Shown: positions 36,328 to 46,279, counted from the stretch's first letter. The stretch: DNA of 64,000 bases from Gardnerella piotii (GCF_003397585.1 NZ_QJUV01000001.1:1054001-1118000), one strand, 5' to 3'. Notes: generated by a model from the sequence alone, not told the origin. Numbers and translations are program-made.

Positions 36328-37536
36328 TTAGTGACGAGCCTTGCGAACAGCAGCACCCATGCCAGCGAGCATGGTGGCAGCCAAAGCGGTCAAAGTTACG
36401 CCAACACCAGTACCAGTGTGGGTGTTACCGCGCTTATCCTTGCCGTTCTTGTTCTCAACCTCAGTCTTAGCACCAGCAGCAGCAGAGCCATTAGCACCAG
36501 CCTTACCAGCGGCAGCGCCGTTAGCACCAGCCTGAGCACCATTCTTACCAGCTGGAGCAACACCATTGGAGGTGCTTGGAAGATCAAGGAAGTCATTATC
36601 CAATGGATCTGCAGCAGTAGAAACAACTGGAAGCTTGGTTGGATCTACATCAAGAGACACAGCATGATCGTAAGCAGCGTGATACTCTTTTACAGCAGCC
36701 TTCCAAAGAGACTTTGCATCCGTAGCCTTCTGCTTAGCTTCCTTATACTCTCCCTCAGCCTTAGTCTGCTTGGTTTCAGCAGCAGTAAGCTTGGCCTTAG
36801 CGCGATCAAGAACATCATTAAGATGGTCTTCACGCTTAGAATCAGTTTCACCGCTCATCATAAAGTCATTCAAAGCATCCTCAGCAGCCTTAACAGCTTC
36901 CTTGCAGGCAGAAACCTTTTCCTTAGCTGCATTGTAAGCAGACTTCTTCTTGAGATACTCAGCATAAGTCTTCTGCTTCTTCTCAATCTTAGTCTGAAGA
37001 TCAGCTGCAGCGGTACGAACACGAGCAATAGCATTATCCTTCTGCTGTTCGTCAGACTCCTCTACAGGATCAGCCGCAGCGGTCTTAACAGCAGTTTCTG
37101 CATCAGTCCAGGCCTTAAGAGCAGCAGCAACGTCATCTACATACTTCTTGTGAGCAGCACCAGCATTAAGCCAAGCATTGTGGTCATTGACATATTTTGA
37201 AGCAGTACCCTTGTTTTCTACAGTGGCAGTTTTCATGTCAGCATCAGTATCAGCCTTCAGCGTAAGCTTGCCATTAGCGTCTTTTGTATAAAGCTTCTTA
37301 ACATCTGCACTAGCTGACTCGGCTGGTTCCTTACCAGCTTCAGCAACTGGAGCCTGAACAAGCTTGAGATAAGCCTGCTGCTTTTCTTCAGCAACCTTCT
37401 TAGCTTCTTTCTTAGTCAAGACCTTCTTTGCGTCATTGTTTGGAGTCTCAGCAGCAAATGCTGGGGTGGCCATTGCGAAGCCAGCAAGCAAAGTTGCGCC
37501 AGCAGCGAAAGCGGCGATAGCCTTCTTATTCATCAT
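36328..37536 (-). CDS. Secreted coiled-coil protein with a C-terminal membrane/sorting tail
   Basis: The 402-residue product has a clear signal peptide (AIAAFAAGATLLAGFAMATPAFA). The body (about 30-320) is Ala/Lys/Glu-rich helical coiled coil. A Gly/Ala/Asn-rich linker (about 335-370) follows. The tail reads NTHTGTGVGVTLTALAATML and ends AAVRKARH, the layout of a sortase signal with a degenerate motif (THTG rather than LPxTG). No enzyme domain is visible; a structural or adhesive surface role is likely. ATG 37536 is favoured by AGGA 6 nt upstream. Its promoter holds a 10-G spacer tract like that of the giant adhesin. Confidence 0.78.
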   Translation of the reverse strand: MMNKKAIAAFAAGATLLAGFAMATPAFAAETPNNDAKKVLTKKEAKKVAEEKQQAYLKLVQAPVAEAGKEPAESASADVKKLYTKDANGKLTLKADTDADMKTATVENKGTASKYVNDHNAWLNAGAAHKKYVDDVAAALKAWTDAETAVKTAAADPVEESDEQQKDNAIARVRTAAADLQTKIEKKQKTYAEYLKKKSAYNAAKEKVSACKEAVKAAEDALNDFMMSGETDSKREDHLNDVLDRAKAKLTAAETKQTKAEGEYKEAKQKATDAKSLWKAAVKEYHAAYDHAVSLDVDPTKLPVVSTAADPLDNDFLDLPSTSNGVAPAGKNGAQAGANGAAAGKAGANGSAAAGAKTEVENKNGKDKRGNTHTGTGVGVTLTALAATMLAGMGAAVRKARH

Positions 37537-37658
37537 TTTATTTCCTTTCTTCTTCTCCCCCACGCGCCAGCGGACAATCCGCAAGCGGCGGGGAAAAATA
37601 ATCAAACACGCGTTCGCGCATTTCCACCAACGGTTATCCACCGTGTGATGTTGCTATT

Positions 37659-37689
37659 AACATACCCCCCCCCCGTTTGAAAAAGTCAA
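37659..37689 (-). promoter_or_regulatory. Promoter of the coiled-coil surface protein with a 10-G tract in the spacer
   Basis: On the minus strand TTGACT (37684-37689), 9 bp, ten G (37665-37674) and TATGTT (37659-37664) give a 19-bp spacer, the same plan as at 34384. The initiation codon lies about 120 bp downstream. Confidence 0.72.
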
Positions 37690-37772
37690 GCCCCAGCCAC
37701 ACATGCTAAACCGAAAAAAATGATGTTATACACAAACTAATCCACAATTAAGCCACACTCGCCGTAAAATTT

Positions 37773-37880
37773 ATGGATAAACAACACTTAAACCGTAAAA
37801 ATACGCATTTCAAGGTTTTTGAAGAATTTTCCCAGGTTTTTTTAAGAAAAGGATTTTCGGGTGTGTCGTGGAACAAATAA
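37773..37880 (+). CDS. Possible small basic peptide (35 residues)
   Basis: A frame from ATG 37773 to TAA 37880 encodes a basic, Phe-rich peptide containing FKVFEEFSQVFLRKGFSG. The ribosome site is weak (GCCGTAAAATTT). It is not hydrophobic and has no signal. It lies 20 bp before the hairpin block and on the same strand as the Panacea-domain gene. It may be a chance frame. Confidence 0.2.
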   Translation: MDKQHLNRKNTHFKVFEEFSQVFLRKGFSGVSWNK

Positions 37881-37899
37881 TGGGAAAAATAAGGAATAT

Positions 37900-38207
37900 C
37901 GTTCGCACGGATTAGCCGTGCGAACGTCTTCGCCGCATGTAAAGTCCACTGGACTTTACATTTAAGCGGCTCAGCGAATCGAAGTGCACTCGCGCGCTAC
38001 GCTATTCCTCACGGCTATTAGTAGCCGTTCGGCTGATTTGGCGCATAAAGTCCACTGGACTTTATGACTTAAGCCAAATCACGCTTTGAAGGAGCTTGAA
38101 ATGCGCTATGCAATTTCAAGCTCAGTCAAAGCGCCCATGCAAGTCGATTCGCGACACGCCGCCAGTTTGTACCATACGCGACTCGTATGGTAACGTTTTC
38201 GCAAACT
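37900..38207. ncRNA. Dense block of nested hairpins, possible structured RNA upstream of the Panacea gene
   Basis: At least six perfect stems follow each other in 308 bp: CGTTCGCACGG with CCGTGCGAACG (37900-37926); TGTAAAGTCC with GGACTTTACA, inside GCCGC with GCGGC (37932-37970); ACGGCTA with TAGCCGT (38011-38028); CATAAAGTCC with GGACTTTATG, inside GATTTGGC with GCCAAATC (38035-38080); GAGCTTGAAAT with ATTTCAAGCTC, inside GCTTTGA with TCAAAGC (38083-38132); TACCATACG with CGTATGGTA, inside AGTTTG with CAAACT (38164-38207). GCGAATCGA (37974-37982) can pair with TCGATTCGC (38144-38152) and close the middle stems. It is much more GC-rich than its surroundings. Transcription is not shown. Confidence 0.5.
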
Positions 38208-38263
38208 AAAAACCATTACCCTACCAATAGTCATGTCTTTTCAACGATGAAAGGAATACTCAA

Positions 38264-39346
38264 ATGTCTACAATCAAACGCGTAGCATACGCAATACTAC
38301 ATAATTACGGAAAAATGAGCCACGAGAGACTAGAACTACTCACATACTACTGTCAAGCACAATACTTATCTACAACAAGCCTACAATTATTCCCTAACTC
38401 ATTCCAAGCATGGAAAAACGGGCCAGTATGCCTAGAACTATTTAACATATGCTACCTAACACAAGACGAAGTAAGCGAAAACAATATTATCTTCAGCCCA
38501 GTCGAACTATACAAATCATTTAACTGCTCCCAACTACGCGTAATATACGCTGTTTGCGACGCGTTAAAAGATTACACTACACAAGACTTAGCCGCCAGAG
38601 CACGCAGTGAGCTACCATGGGTTGACGCTAGAAGAGGCGTTAACACTAACAACGCATGCGATACTGAACTATCACATAAAATCATCCACGATTATTACGC
38701 GAAAAACCCTGTAATTGCAGACGGGCGCGCGAATACAAGAAGTAGAAGCGTTGAAAACGCCATACGCCGTCTAAGAGACGCGCATCTTAAAAAATGCAAG
38801 CAAGCAGAAAAAGAAAAACTAGAAGCACAAAATCAAGCACACGCGGTTAATAATCATTGTAAAGAACTCATAGACGCTGAAAACATGGTCATGCGTAAAA
38901 TCAGAACGCTAAACGAGTTCAAAAACATGTCGGATAATAATATTAAAACTCGAGCACGCATGATAGCTAGAAGCATAGGAAAACAATTATGCGAATACGA
39001 GCAAAACGAGATTAAACGCCAAAACTTTCAACATAACCTAGAAGCAGTAAAACAACAAAACACGGCTCAAAACACGAGTACAAACAGCAACACAAACAAC
39101 ACTAGTAGTAACACGACTCAAAACACGACTAGTAAAAGTAGTAGTAAAACTAGTAACACGACTACAAACAGTGGAAACACTGCAAACAACGCAAAGGCTA
39201 CGACTAGCGGAAACACTACGCACAGCACGAACACTACAACTAGCAGGAATCCTGCGACTAGCGCAAAGAGTGAAGCCAGCAAAAAATCTGCATCCAGTAG
39301 AAAATCTTCAGCCAGCAAAAAGTCCGCAAAAAACGAAGCTAGTTAA
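38264..39346 (+). CDS. Panacea-domain (SocA/GepA-like, DUF4065) protein with low-complexity tail
   Basis: The 360-residue product begins with a Panacea domain (about 5-130): VAYAILHNYGKMSHERLELLTYYCQA-type start, then FPNSFQAWKNGPVCLELF, the family's AWxxGPV core. A helical charged middle (130-260) is followed by a tail of Asn/Ser/Thr, then Ser/Lys repeats (about 265-360). Panacea domains act as antitoxins (chaperone-like) in many toxin-antitoxin pairs and as SocA adaptors for proteolysis. No toxin gene is recognisable next to it. GAAAGGA precedes the ATG. It lies 56 bp after the hairpin block. The tail is odd for an antitoxin and suggests recent low-complexity expansion. Confidence 0.72.
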   Translation: MSTIKRVAYAILHNYGKMSHERLELLTYYCQAQYLSTTSLQLFPNSFQAWKNGPVCLELFNICYLTQDEVSENNIIFSPVELYKSFNCSQLRVIYAVCDALKDYTTQDLAARARSELPWVDARRGVNTNNACDTELSHKIIHDYYAKNPVIADGRANTRSRSVENAIRRLRDAHLKKCKQAEKEKLEAQNQAHAVNNHCKELIDAENMVMRKIRTLNEFKNMSDNNIKTRARMIARSIGKQLCEYEQNEIKRQNFQHNLEAVKQQNTAQNTSTNSNTNNTSSNTTQNTTSKSSSKTSNTTTNSGNTANNAKATTSGNTTHSTNTTTSRNPATSAKSEASKKSASSRKSSASKKSAKNEAS

Positions 39347-39401
39347 CGCATTTTGCGCGACTTTACAGCAATTCATGATATGTTAAACAATAGAACAACA
39401 A

Positions 39402-39434
39402 CAAAAAAAAACGCCACTGTTTGAGCAGTGGCGT
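39402..39434 (-). terminator. Intrinsic terminator of tmRNA
   Basis: ACGCCACTG (39411-39419) and CAGTGGCGT (39426-39434) form a 9-bp stem; on the minus strand it is followed by a run of nine T. Confidence 0.88.
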
Positions 39435-39445
39435 TATTGCGTTTG

Positions 39446-39839
39446 TGGAGTCGCGGGGAATTGAACCCCGGTCCGGAAACCGTACCCTCGGTCTTCTACG
39501 TGCGTAGTCTGCTGGCCATTCGGCAGTTTTTCTGCCCCCATGTTATCGCAGACAATTCATGGCGAGCATATCTACAGTAAAAGTCCCTGAACTACCCTGC
39601 AGCTCGGCAATTCAAGCAAGTCTTCTAATGACGTTTAGCACCACTCCGAAGACGTGAGTGGGTAAACGGAGCAGCTGCTCGCTGGTTAATCCTGGCGCGA
39701 AGCTCAGGCAGCAAGAGCGAACTCAGTGCGATTAGATTTAGCACTTATTCTTTTGCGAAAGGACGTTTACGAGTGGACTTTCGCATTCTCGGCACGCTTC
39801 CCCGCGGCGAACAGATCACCGTCGAAACCGATCGACCCC
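39446..39839 (-). ncRNA. ssrA: Transfer-messenger RNA
   Basis: The 5' end GGGGTCGATCGGTTTCGACGG and 3' end GGTTCAATTCCCCGCGACTCC are the tRNA-like half of tmRNA. The mRNA-like part (39704-39742, minus strand) starts at GCT and encodes AKSNRTEFALAA then TGA, the Bifidobacteriaceae tag type. The acceptor stem pairs GGGGTCG with CGACTCC. The CCA end is not encoded (the genome reads CAA) and must be added after transcription. It rescues stalled ribosomes and marks the nascent chain for proteolysis. Confidence 0.96.
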
Positions 39840-40017
39840 TTTTGATTTATCAAACTATCAATTAGATACTGGCATAAAGCCAGAATAATCATTATAAATA
39901 AACGTTTTAACAGAGTCAACCTGTTTTAGAATATTGATTTATTCCAGACTCAGCTAAAGCTCACCTAAAGATTTATTCCAGACTCAGATAAAGCTCATCC
40001 AAAGACTAGCCAATAAA

Positions 40018-41700
40018 TCACTTACCTTCAGTCTCACCTGTTTTAACACCATCACTATTGCCTTTGGCAAGCTTCTTCGATTTTTCAACAAATCTTCTAG
40101 TAACAACAAACGTACAAATTCCCGCAACACACACGCAAATAAATATTGTAACGTTTCTAGCTCTAGCGTTTCCAAGGCTTTTTACAGCATTAGCATGAAG
40201 AGCAACAGCAGATTCCGCATTAATAGTGGTCTCCACTTTGCCACCACTAACGCTCACAGTTTTAGTGCAATCTTTAGACTCATAAACATTGCAATATTCG
40301 CCATCTGGCAAGTCAGTCTTATAGCTCACTTTTTGCGGCTTTTCCGTATTGTTAATCGCAAGAAAACCCTTGTTTCCTCTGCTAAATGCAACGTTATTAT
40401 CGTCGTCATCTTGCCAATTAGTAACCTTAGTGCCTCTAACAGCGTTGTAGAATCCAATCATTCCGCGAATCGAAGTTAACCTTTGCGTGCATTGCCACTT
40501 AGAATCCTTCGCACAACTCACATCAGGAATCGAAGTTTGCGTAGATCCAGGCGCTCCCTCGTCTCGTTTTGTAAACTCATAACCCGAAAACACATTTGGA
40601 GTTCCGTACGGATACGCCAACATAAACGCGTTTGCAAGCTCATATTTTTTGCCATCTTTATACGTCAAAACTCTGCTTGCATTGTCTCGCTCAGTATCCC
40701 AATTTGTAACAAAAATCGCAGCTTTTTTGCTTGGAATCAGCTTATCTGTAATATGTTTAAGATTCTCAATAGACCCATAAAAATAGTTTCTAAGCCTATA
40801 GGAGTACTCAAATTCGTTCACTTCACCAGTTTGCAGATACTGGTCTGGCTGAATTCTAGGGTCTTGCTCTGGGAACCCTATTGTTTCTTGCATCCACCAA
40901 ATCTTATCTGGCGTTGTTCCAGCAGCATCCGCAGCCGCAGCTTTTATAGCCTTTACATCTTGCGGAGACATGTGTTTTGCTGCATCAACTCTAAACCCAG
41001 CCACTCCAAGCTTTAGCATATGCGCAAAGTACTCTCCCAAAGTTTTTTGCACATGAGGATTAGAAGTGTCTAAATCCAACAGTCCAACAAGTCGATGCGT
41101 CCAAACGATTTCTGCTTTTCGATACGTGTTTATATCTTCTGTTGACTTGTGAAAATCGTCTTTTGTATATCCAGCATCTGGGAACGACTGATTTGCAGCA
41201 TCATACTTGCTTCCGCCAACGCCAAGTGTGTCTTTGTTTGAAAAACCAGTTGTATGGTTTATTACCGCATCTGCAATAATTCCAACACCCGAAGCTTTGC
41301 AAGTTGTAATCATCTTTTTAAACTCGTCTTCTGTGCCCAGTTTTGAATTCAACTTATAGCTTACAGGTTGATAACTTGTCCACCATTGATCGCCCTTAAT
41401 ATGATCTTGCGGAGGCGATACTTGTACGTATTTTACGCCCTCTGGGCCGTACGTTTTTTTGCATTCCTTTGCTATACTTTTCCAATTTTGTTGGAATGCT
41501 GTTACGATTACGCCTTTTTGTGTAGTTTTTTGAGATGATTTTGCGCTCTCATTTGCAATCGCTGGGATGCTTGCGACTACTGCTCCAGCCAAAATCATAG
41601 CAGCACAAGATGTTATAGCCGCAACTCTTGCCAACACAAACTTTAACTTTACAAGCGCCTTTTTATTGAAGCTCGTAAATACTTCTATGCCGTGGATCAT
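40018..41700 (-). CDS. Secreted, membrane-tethered alpha-amylase (GH13)
   Basis: The 560-residue enzyme should cut alpha-1,4-glucans such as host glycogen outside the cell. The signal peptide runs to about 50 (AAMILAGAVVASIPAIANE). GH13 regions: I, IIADAVINHTTG; II, GFRVDAAKHM with the nucleophile Asp near 237; III, WWMQETIG with the acid Glu near 272; IV, FVTNWDTER with Asp near 335. Region IV has Trp where most alpha-amylases have His (NHD). The C-terminus has a membrane span (VTIFICVCVAGICTFVV) and a basic tail, so the enzyme stays on the cell. No starch-binding module is seen. ATG 41700 follows AAAGGAAC. Confidence 0.88.
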   Translation of the reverse strand: MIHGIEVFTSFNKKALVKLKFVLARVAAITSCAAMILAGAVVASIPAIANESAKSSQKTTQKGVIVTAFQQNWKSIAKECKKTYGPEGVKYVQVSPPQDHIKGDQWWTSYQPVSYKLNSKLGTEDEFKKMITTCKASGVGIIADAVINHTTGFSNKDTLGVGGSKYDAANQSFPDAGYTKDDFHKSTEDINTYRKAEIVWTHRLVGLLDLDTSNPHVQKTLGEYFAHMLKLGVAGFRVDAAKHMSPQDVKAIKAAAADAAGTTPDKIWWMQETIGFPEQDPRIQPDQYLQTGEVNEFEYSYRLRNYFYGSIENLKHITDKLIPSKKAAIFVTNWDTERDNASRVLTYKDGKKYELANAFMLAYPYGTPNVFSGYEFTKRDEGAPGSTQTSIPDVSCAKDSKWQCTQRLTSIRGMIGFYNAVRGTKVTNWQDDDDNNVAFSRGNKGFLAINNTEKPQKVSYKTDLPDGEYCNVYESKDCTKTVSVSGGKVETTINAESAVALHANAVKSLGNARARNVTIFICVCVAGICTFVVTRRFVEKSKKLAKGNSDGVKTGETEGK

Positions 41701-41790
41701 CGTTGTTCCTTTCTGCAAGAATTGCGGCTTTGCTTTGTTCTTACTTCACTCCTTATATATAGGACTATATTAGGACTATATTAGGCTCAT

Positions 41791-43353
41791 CTATTCCCAC
41801 TCGATTGTGGCAGGTGGTTTAGATGTAACGTCTAACACAACGCGATTAATCTGACGGCATTCGTTTGTGATTCGAGTAGAAATCTTTGCCAATACATCGT
41901 AAGGAACTCGCGACCAATCAGCAGTCATAGCGTCTTCCGAACTTACTGGTCGAAGCACGATTGGAGAACCGTATGTTCGCTCGTCTCCTTGAACTCCAAC
42001 AGAGTGAACATCTGCCAAAAGAACAACTGGGCATTGCCAAATATCGCGATCTAATCCAGCTGCCGAAAGCTCTTCGCGCGCAATTGCATCTGCTTCTCTA
42101 AGCACAGCTAAACGCTCGCGAGTAATCTCTCCAACAATGCGGATTCCCAATCCTGGCCCTGGGAACGGCTGACGCCACACAATAGCGTCTGGAAGCCCAA
42201 GCTCGGTACCAATTGCGCGAACTTCATCCTTAAACAAAGTGCGCAAAGGCTCAATAAGCTTAAACTTTAAGTCCTTTGGCAAGCCTCCAACATTGTGATG
42301 CGACTTAATGTTTGCAGCACCGTCTCCGCCGCCAGACTCAACAACATCTGGGTAAAGCGTGCCTTGTACAAGGAACTTAACTTCTGCTCCAGATTTTCCA
42401 GCTTCTTCAATAACTTGACGTTGTGCTTTTTCAAATGTGCGAATAAACTTTTCGCCAATAATCTTGCGCTTGCGCTCTGGCTCACTAACTCCTTTAAGCG
42501 CATCTAAAAAGTCATCTTCTGCATCTACTGCAATAAGCTTGATTCCAGTTGCCTCAACAAAATCATGCTTAACTTGCTCGACTTCGCCTTTACGAAGAAG
42601 ACCATGGTCTACAAAAACGCAAGTAAGCTGATCTCCGATTGCTTTATGCACCAGGGCTGCTGCAACAGCGGAATCGACTCCTCCAGAAAGTCCGCAAATA
42701 ACCTGCGCGTCTCCAACTTCTGCGCGAATCTTTGCAACTTGATCTTCAATAATATTAGAAGGATTCCAATCATTTTCCAATCCTGCGCACTCGTGCAAAA
42801 ATGTGGAAATAAGCTTTTGACCTAAAGGCGTATGCTTGACTTCTGGATGCCATTGCACTCCGTAAAGCTTGCGACTTTTGTCTTGCATAGCTGCAACTGG
42901 AGCGCCTTGAGTGTGAGCAAGCACCTCAAATCCTTCTGGCGCGCTCTTAACTGCCACTCCGTGACTCATCCAAGTGTTTTGCTCTAATGGCGAATTTGCC
43001 AGCAATCCTTCTGCTTCATCAATAGTTGCATGCGTTTTTCCGTACTCACCCAATGCTGCTTTGTCTACAACGCCACCAAGCTCGTGAGCCATAACTTGGA
43101 ATCCGTAGCAAATTCCAAGCACTGGAACGCCCGCTTCAAAAATCTTTGTGTCAATTTTTGGCGCTCCTGGCTCATAAACGGAGGCAGGGCCGCCAGAAAG
43201 AATTATGGCTTTTGGATCTTTTGCCAGCATCTCCTCTACTGGCATAGAGTGTGGAACAAGCTCCGAATAAACGTTTGCTTCCCTCACTCTTCTAGCGATT
43301 AGCTGGGCATATTGGGCACCGAAGTCAACTACAAGTACCGGACCGTTTGCCAT
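41791..43353 (-). CDS. guaA: GMP synthase (glutamine-hydrolysing)
   Basis: The 520-residue cytoplasmic enzyme converts XMP to GMP with ATP and glutamine. The N-terminal class I amidotransferase has its Cys in [12 protein letters not shown] near 80 and the His/Glu pair in [12 protein letters not shown]. The ATP-pyrophosphatase domain has the P-loop [15 protein letters not shown] near 225. The C-terminal dimer domain includes [13 protein letters not shown] and ends [12 protein letters not shown] 43353 follows AAGGAGAATC. No guaB lies in the window. Confidence 0.97.
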   Translation of the reverse strand: MANGPVLVVDFGAQYAQLIARRVREANVYSELVPHSMPVEEMLAKDPKAIILSGGPASVYEPGAPKIDTKIFEAGVPVLGICYGFQVMAHELGGVVDKAALGEYGKTHATIDEAEGLLANSPLEQNTWMSHGVAVKSAPEGFEVLAHTQGAPVAAMQDKSRKLYGVQWHPEVKHTPLGQKLISTFLHECAGLENDWNPSNIIEDQVAKIRAEVGDAQVICGLSGGVDSAVAAALVHKAIGDQLTCVFVDHGLLRKGEVEQVKHDFVEATGIKLIAVDAEDDFLDALKGVSEPERKRKIIGEKFIRTFEKAQRQVIEEAGKSGAEVKFLVQGTLYPDVVESGGGDGAANIKSHHNVGGLPKDLKFKLIEPLRTLFKDEVRAIGTELGLPDAIVWRQPFPGPGLGIRIVGEITRERLAVLREADAIAREELSAAGLDRDIWQCPVVLLADVHSVGVQGDERTYGSPIVLRPVSSEDAMTADWSRVPYDVLAKISTRITNECRQINRVVLDVTSKPPATIEWE

Positions 43354-43726
43354 GATTCTCCTTATATATAAGAAACACATTTATAGGTGATTCAATTTAT
43401 ACTAATGGCGCTTTTAGACGTTGCGTTGTGCGAAACGCCGTAACTTAACAAATTATAAAAATTGTAAAAATAAACAACCTTTACATAACAAGAAAGTGAA
43501 CATCAAACATAACATAATTGATACTTTTAAGGTGATTTTTGTTAACACTTTAACACATTTTTTCAACAAAATCGCACGTAGTGAGTAATCAAACGCACAA
43601 AAGTCAAAAGCTGTTACTATACTGAAAAAGATGGAAAAAGAGGCGAATACATTTGTTTTTTGGCCTCTATAACCAAATGGTAATGATTAAAATCGCACTG
43701 AAAAGTGCTTGAGTACAGGAGTACAC
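43354..43726. other. Divergent intergenic region between guaA and xfp
   Basis: About 370 bp, AT-rich, with GTTAACACTTTAACAC near 43540 and TACTATACTG near 43613 as a possible -10. CAGGAGTACAC is the xfp ribosome site. No gene is visible. Confidence 0.4.
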
Positions 43727-46204
43727 ATGACGAGTCCTGTTATTGGCACCCCTTGGAAGAAGCTTAACGCTCCAGTTTCCGAGGCGGCCATCGAAGGCGT
43801 AGACAAGTATTGGCGCGTTGCTAATTACCTCGCTATCGGTCAGATTTATCTTCGCAGCAATCCTCTAATGAAGGAGCCATTCACTCGCGAAGATGTTAAG
43901 CATCGTCTAGTCGGCCACTGGGGTACAACTCCAGGCCTTAACTTCCTTATTGGACACATCAACCGCTTTATTGCTGATCACCAGCAGAACACAGTGATTA
44001 TCATGGGTCCAGGCCACGGCGGCCCAGCTGGTACTGCTCAGTCTTATCTTGACGGTACCTACACTGAGTACTATCCAAAGATTACCAAGGACGAAGCTGG
44101 TTTGCAGAAGTTCTTCCGCCAGTTCTCTTACCCAGGCGGCATTCCTTCTCACTTTGCTCCAGAGACCCCAGGCTCCATCCACGAAGGTGGCGAGCTTGGT
44201 TACGCTCTCTCCCACGCTTACGGCGCTGTTATGAACAACCCAAGCTTGTTCGTTCCAGCAATCGTTGGCGATGGCGAAGCTGAAACTGGTCCTTTGGCTA
44301 CTGGTTGGCAGTCCAACAAGCTCGTGAACCCACGTACCGATGGTATCGTGCTTCCAATCTTGCACTTGAACGGCTACAAGATTGCTAACCCAACCATTCT
44401 TTCCCGTATTTCCGACGAAGAGCTTCACGAGTTCTTCCACGGCATGGGCTACGAGCCATACGAGTTCGTTGCTGGCTTCGATGATGAGGATCATCTTTCC
44501 ATTCACCGTCGTTTTGCCGATATGTTTGAAACCATCTTCGATGAGATTTGCGATATTAAGGCCGAGGCTCAAACTAACGACGTAACTCGCCCTTACTACC
44601 CAATGATTATCTTCCGCACTCCAAAGGGTTGGACTTGCCCGAAGTTCATCGACGGCAAGAAGACCGAAGGTTCTTGGCGTGCACACCAGGTTCCACTGGC
44701 TTCCGCTCGCGATACCGAAGCTCACTTCGAGGTTTTGAAGAACTGGATGAAGTCCTACAAGCCTGAAGAGCTCTTCGACGAAAAGGGTGCTGTTAAGGAA
44801 GACGTTCTTTCCTTCATGCCAAAGGGCGAACTCCGTATTGGCGAAAATCCAAACGCCAACGGTGGTCGTATTCGTGAAGATCTTAAGCTTCCAAATCTTG
44901 AAGATTACGAAGTCAAGGAAGTTAAGGAATTCGGTCACGGCTGGGGTCAGCTCGAAGCTACCCGTCGTCTTGGTGTTTACACTCGCGACATCATTAAGAA
45001 CAACCCAGATTCCTTCCGTATCTTCGGCCCAGATGAGACCGCTTCCAACCGTTTGCAGGCTGCTTACGAAGTAACCAACAAGCAGTGGGACGCAGGCTAC
45101 CTTTCTGGCTTAGTCGACGAGCACATGGCTGTTACTGGCCAGGTTACCGAGCAGCTTTCCGAGCACCAGATGGAAGGCTTCCTCGAGGGCTACTTGCTCA
45201 CTGGTCGTCACGGCATTTGGAGCTCTTACGAGTCCTTTGTACACGTTATCGACTCCATGTTGAACCAGCACGCAAAGTGGCTTGAGGCTACCGTTCGCGA
45301 GATCCCATGGCGTAAGCCAATCTCCTCTGTGAACTTGCTTGTATCCTCTCACGTATGGCGTCAGGATCACAACGGCTTCTCGCACCAGGATCCAGGCGTA
45401 ACCTCCGTGCTCTTGAACAAGACCTTCAACAACGATCACGTAATCGGCATCTACTTCCCAGTGGATTCCAACATGTTGCTTGCTGTTGCTGAAAAGGCTT
45501 ACAAGTCCACCAACATGATTAACGCCATCTTCGCTGGCAAGCAGCCAGCTGCTACTTGGTTGACTCTCGACGAAGCTCGTGAAGAGCTCGAGAAGGGTGC
45601 TGCTGAGTGGAAGTGGGCTTCCAACGCTAAGAACAATGACGAAGTTCAGGTTGTTCTTGCTGGTGTTGGCGATGTTCCACAGCAGGAATTGATGGCCGCT
45701 GCCGACAAGTTGAACAAGCTTGGCGTTAAGTTCAAGGTTGTTAACGTTGTTGACTTGCTCAAGTTGCAGTCTGCTAAGGAAAACAACGAAGCTTTGACTG
45801 ACGAAGAGTTCACTGATCTCTTCACTGCCGATAAGCCAGTCCTCTTCGCTTATCACTCCTATGCACATGACGTTCGCGGCTTGATTTACGATCGTCCAAA
45901 CCACGACAACTTCAACGTTCATGGCTACAAGGAGCAGGGCTCCACCACCACGCCATACGATATGGTTCGCGTGAACGACATGGATCGTTACGAGCTTACC
46001 GCTGAAGCGTTGCGCATGGTTGACGCCGCTAAGTATGCCGACGAAATCAAGAAGCTCGAGGACTTCCGCCTCGAAGCCTTCCAGTATGCAGTCGACAAGG
46101 GTCTTGATCACCCAGACTACACCGATTGGGTATGGCCAGGCGTTAAGACCGACAAGCCAGGCGCGGTTACCGCTACCGCTGCAACTGCTGGCGATAACGA
46201 GTAG
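43727..46204 (+). CDS. xfp: Xylulose-5-phosphate/fructose-6-phosphate phosphoketolase
   Basis: The 825-residue TPP enzyme is the key step of the bifid shunt: it splits fructose-6-P or xylulose-5-P to acetyl phosphate plus erythrose-4-P or glyceraldehyde-3-P. Motifs: [18 protein letters not shown] near 63, [17 protein letters not shown] near 95, and the TPP site [18 protein letters not shown] near 180. Full length. ATG 43727 follows AGGAGTACAC. Codon use is strongly biased to a few C-ending and G-ending codons, unlike its neighbours, as expected for a highly expressed gene. It is followed by its own terminator, then by pta and ackA, which use its product. Confidence 0.97.
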   Translation: MTSPVIGTPWKKLNAPVSEAAIEGVDKYWRVANYLAIGQIYLRSNPLMKEPFTREDVKHRLVGHWGTTPGLNFLIGHINRFIADHQQNTVIIMGPGHGGPAGTAQSYLDGTYTEYYPKITKDEAGLQKFFRQFSYPGGIPSHFAPETPGSIHEGGELGYALSHAYGAVMNNPSLFVPAIVGDGEAETGPLATGWQSNKLVNPRTDGIVLPILHLNGYKIANPTILSRISDEELHEFFHGMGYEPYEFVAGFDDEDHLSIHRRFADMFETIFDEICDIKAEAQTNDVTRPYYPMIIFRTPKGWTCPKFIDGKKTEGSWRAHQVPLASARDTEAHFEVLKNWMKSYKPEELFDEKGAVKEDVLSFMPKGELRIGENPNANGGRIREDLKLPNLEDYEVKEVKEFGHGWGQLEATRRLGVYTRDIIKNNPDSFRIFGPDETASNRLQAAYEVTNKQWDAGYLSGLVDEHMAVTGQVTEQLSEHQMEGFLEGYLLTGRHGIWSSYESFVHVIDSMLNQHAKWLEATVREIPWRKPISSVNLLVSSHVWRQDHNGFSHQDPGVTSVLLNKTFNNDHVIGIYFPVDSNMLLAVAEKAYKSTNMINAIFAGKQPAATWLTLDEAREELEKGAAEWKWASNAKNNDEVQVVLAGVGDVPQQELMAAADKLNKLGVKFKVVNVVDLLKLQSAKENNEALTDEEFTDLFTADKPVLFAYHSYAHDVRGLIYDRPNHDNFNVHGYKEQGSTTTPYDMVRVNDMDRYELTAEALRMVDAAKYADEIKKLEDFRLEAFQYAVDKGLDHPDYTDWVWPGVKTDKPGAVTATAATAGDNE

Positions 46205-46236
46205 TTTTAAGCTATCAACGCTAAAATTGCTTAGCT

Positions 46237-46279
46237 GATTTTTAGGGAGTCAATCGAAAGGTTGGCTCCCTAAAAAAAT
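46237..46279 (+). terminator. Intrinsic terminator of xfp
   Basis: TTAGGGAGTCAA and TTGGCTCCCTAA form a 12-bp stem with one mismatch across a GAAA-type loop, flanked by T and A runs. Confidence 0.85.

Noticed and set aside
37720-37790. DnaA-box-like words (TTATACACA, TAATCCACA) and AT-rich sequence suggesting an origin
   Set aside because: Only one good box; no dnaA, dnaN, rpmH or parAB nearby. Too weak to call an origin.
37900-38207. Repeated palindromes read as a CRISPR array
   Set aside because: The stems differ from each other, spacing is irregular and no spacers or cas genes exist.
43540-43700. Possible riboswitch or attenuator before xfp
   Set aside because: GAGGC and GCCTC words can pair, but no conserved fold or terminator is present.
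43907-46111. Two long open frames (343 and 333 codons) on the minus strand across xfp
   Set aside because: They are exact antisense shadows of xfp caused by its strongly biased codon use; the products match no family and xfp itself is unmistakable.
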